From NCBI RefSeq assembly GCF_954871325.1, contig NC_088778.1, positions 20,445,120 through 20,509,119 of the forward strand: a DNA stretch of 64,000 bases, given 5' to 3'. Below are positions 61,931-64,000 of this stretch, one piece after another. The stretch is from Gordionus sp. m RMFG-2023. Lineage: Eukaryota; Nematomorpha; Gordioida; Chordodea; Parachordodidae. The notes under the pieces are model-generated. The model saw only the letters and a program-made list of their open reading frames with translations, did not search any database and was not told the DNA's origin. Numbering within the stretch: the first letter of the stretch is position 1; every line of letters begins with the position of its first letter. A program made the translations under genes and the position numbers.

Positions 61931-63929
61931 CTTAAAATATAAATATTCACAAATTAATTTACATTTATGTATCATAAAATATAAGTGTTATTAAAATTTA
62001 TGAACACGTTTAATATTAATTAATGAAAAATAAATGTTTCCCTATCCGCCAAATATAGATAACCGTTGCCATTATCAAGAGAATGAAAATGTGATTCATT
62101 TTTTAAAAAAAATAGTGTTAAAAATCTAAATTTGACGTGATTTCAAAAGAATCCATATCCGTAATGATATACGAAAAATAAAAACCTGCAAAATCTATTT
62201 TTTTGGATAGGAACCCACTTTCAGTTGGCCGAATTTTTAAAAAAGTTTATAAGATATCTCAAACTTAAAATATTTATATTCTCCATTTTAATGTTGTGCA
62301 AAAAATTTGAATATTTGCTATAACTTTTGGTAAGCGGAAAATAATTCTCAGGAAAAAAACTCCCCAATAATAATTCCTAGATATAATTCCTCGGAATTGA
62401 TTTTCTTAAAATTTTTAAATATTTTGAGGATTTTTATTTAGCGGATATATTTACAGGGAATTTTTCTTCTATTTTATTAACTTTGTAATTTTTAATATCT
62501 TAATAAACGGAAATTTTTTCTTCCGAGGAATTATTTTCCTAGATTCATAACTTTGATAATTTGATGTTTAACTATTATTTCATTCTATTTTTTTTACAAA
62601 TTATGATGTGAAAATTAATATGAAATTTTTCATATTCAATTATTAAAAAAGGAAGAATATGAATGAAATATAAGATTAATATTTTTTGGTTTATGAGGTG
62701 CCTATATTTTTAATGATGTTAGATTCAGGGCCGGTCATGACTAAGGAAGAAAATTTATGATTTTGTTAATACTAGAATTGAGTTTGATTGTACAGCTTAT
62801 TATTATTTTATTGAATGCTTTAAAAAATGATTTTTCGGTATTGATTACAAATTTGTAACCCAATTTTTTTATTACAGAAAATTGGCCACTATCACTTTAC
62901 CAAATTTCTAGGTGAAGATGCTAGATTGTGAAATGAAAATTGTCAGGTCAATATTGGTTGATAAATTAACAGGTAGGCAAATAAAACAAGATATTGAAAA
63001 TTATGAAATAAATAAGTTCTCAGAAAGTTATCTACTTTGGAGAGGGAATTAAATTTTTCAAAATAAAATAGGAGTTAAATTACTAATATTTAGTATTCAT
63101 AATTTTAAGAAAAGAGATCATAATTAATGTTTTTTTAATATTGAATTATATTTATATCTAGGAAAAAGAGTATTAGAATATAAAATTGTTGTAAAAACAT
63201 TTATTATTCTTTATCAATGTTGTTTTTAACTTTTGATTTTAAGTTTTATGATTAGATAAAATATTAAATCCCATTTATAAATAAAAATGAATTATTTGTG
63301 AGGTGGGGGAGGGGAGAGGGGTCAATGACCTCGCACAGCAGTGACAAGAGAATCTTAACATAATTATAAACAAAATTTAATGTTAATGACATAAAAATAT
63401 AATACACAAGGCCTTAAGTTTAATGATTTTATAATAAAATTTAAGATAACACCATAATATTGTAAATATAATATCTTTTAATGGCATGTTTACAATTGTA
63501 TAAATTTTCTGGTGAATTCCATGACAAATCACAAAAACACGATTTTCAATCCGACCCCCTTTAATTTTTTTTCAAACTTTTACTACTCTTTATATATTAT
63601 AACTAAGAAAAAAATAAAATTTTATCCTTCAATTCCTAATTCTTACAGCGGATGAGATATGGGTCTCAAAAATCGAAAAAATAAAGCATTTTAAATAATC
63701 CCTTCATTAGAATTCTTTATATTTAATTGAGATAGAATCGCCATTTAAATTTCTTTATATATCTTAAAAATAGGTTTTTAAAGTGATATAATGTTTTTTA
63801 GATGTAAAAAACTGAAAATATCTAAAAATCAAATCGGCATTTTTTGTTATATATAGCTATAGAATTAATTTATTCTTATACAAATTTTCGTTGAGCCGAA
63901 AACAGCTTCAGGAGATATAGCATTTTAAT
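61931..63929. other. ALDH4A1 upstream intron, no exon found
   Basis: Searched on the minus strand for the family segment preceding KTVVQAEID; none found. CAGGGCCGGTCATG at 62727 and the G-run at 63304-63323 look like transposon ends without partners. Confidence 0.35.
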
Positions 63930-64000
63930 CAGGGGTTCGAATCGTTAAGTATATCGATTCGGTTCGTTCCGGTTTATAGTTTAAAATTTTATAAAAATCT
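63930..64000 (+). repeat. hAT-type left end at the window edge
   Basis: CAGGGGTTCGAATCG followed by repeated TCGATTCGGTTCG words, the style of the other hAT-type ends here (CAGGG plus subterminal repeats). Cut by the window end. Confidence 0.4.

Overview
The window is a very A+T-rich stretch of an animal nuclear genome. It holds most of two host genes, and nearly everything else recognisable is transposable-element debris. The organism cannot be named from the sequence. The two host proteins are clearly animal-like (TM9SF3 and mitochondrial P5C dehydrogenase). Introns are sharply bimodal: many are only 40-48 nt, others are several kb and full of transposons. This fits an A+T-rich invertebrate and is seen in some flatworms, among others, but I did not find a decisive marker.

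Layout. Bases 1-19,700 carry no confident host gene. In order they hold a broken ZMYM1-like (DUF4371-type) hAT copy interrupted by a GC-rich MITE, a second copy of the same composite at 7.1-8.2 kb, a hAT relic at 3.3-5.0 kb, a 225-bp MITE, a 5'-truncated RTE-type LINE (8.7-10.26 kb), a piggyBac element with both ends and TTAA duplications (11.36-13.29 kb), hAT-type MITEs at 13.96-14.50 and 16.55-16.88 kb, and a Ty3-like fossil fragment near 14.6 kb. Bases 19,757-23,010 (+) are eleven exons of a TM9SF3 (nonaspanin) gene ending in a KID C-terminus; only the first, signal-peptide exon is missing. After a 428-bp tail-to-tail gap, bases 61,930-23,439 (-) hold eleven exons of ALDH4A1 (delta-1-pyrroline-5-carboxylate dehydrogenase, proline catabolism). 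These encode 412 residues from the cofactor-domain region to the stop. The N-terminal exons lie beyond the right edge.

The two genes are not functionally linked: one is a Golgi/endosomal membrane protein, the other a mitochondrial enzyme. All eleven ALDH4A1 exons and all eleven TM9SF3 exons join in phase with GT-AG introns, so both look intact inside the window. The ALDH4A1 introns are a museum of DNA transposons: at least four hAT families with transposase remains, several MITEs with perfect 8-bp target duplications, a piggyBac inside a hAT-type element, a hAT inside a LINE, and a hAT inside a GC-rich MITE.

I found no convincing new molecular system. The most interesting material is structural: serial internal deletion of one hAT family, a hAT whose own transposase segment is inverted, a DNA transposase gene with host-like introns of 41-47 nt, a MITE with a tRNA-like segment, an exact 160-bp tandem duplication, and the contrast between 40-nt introns and transposon-filled introns in neighbouring genes.
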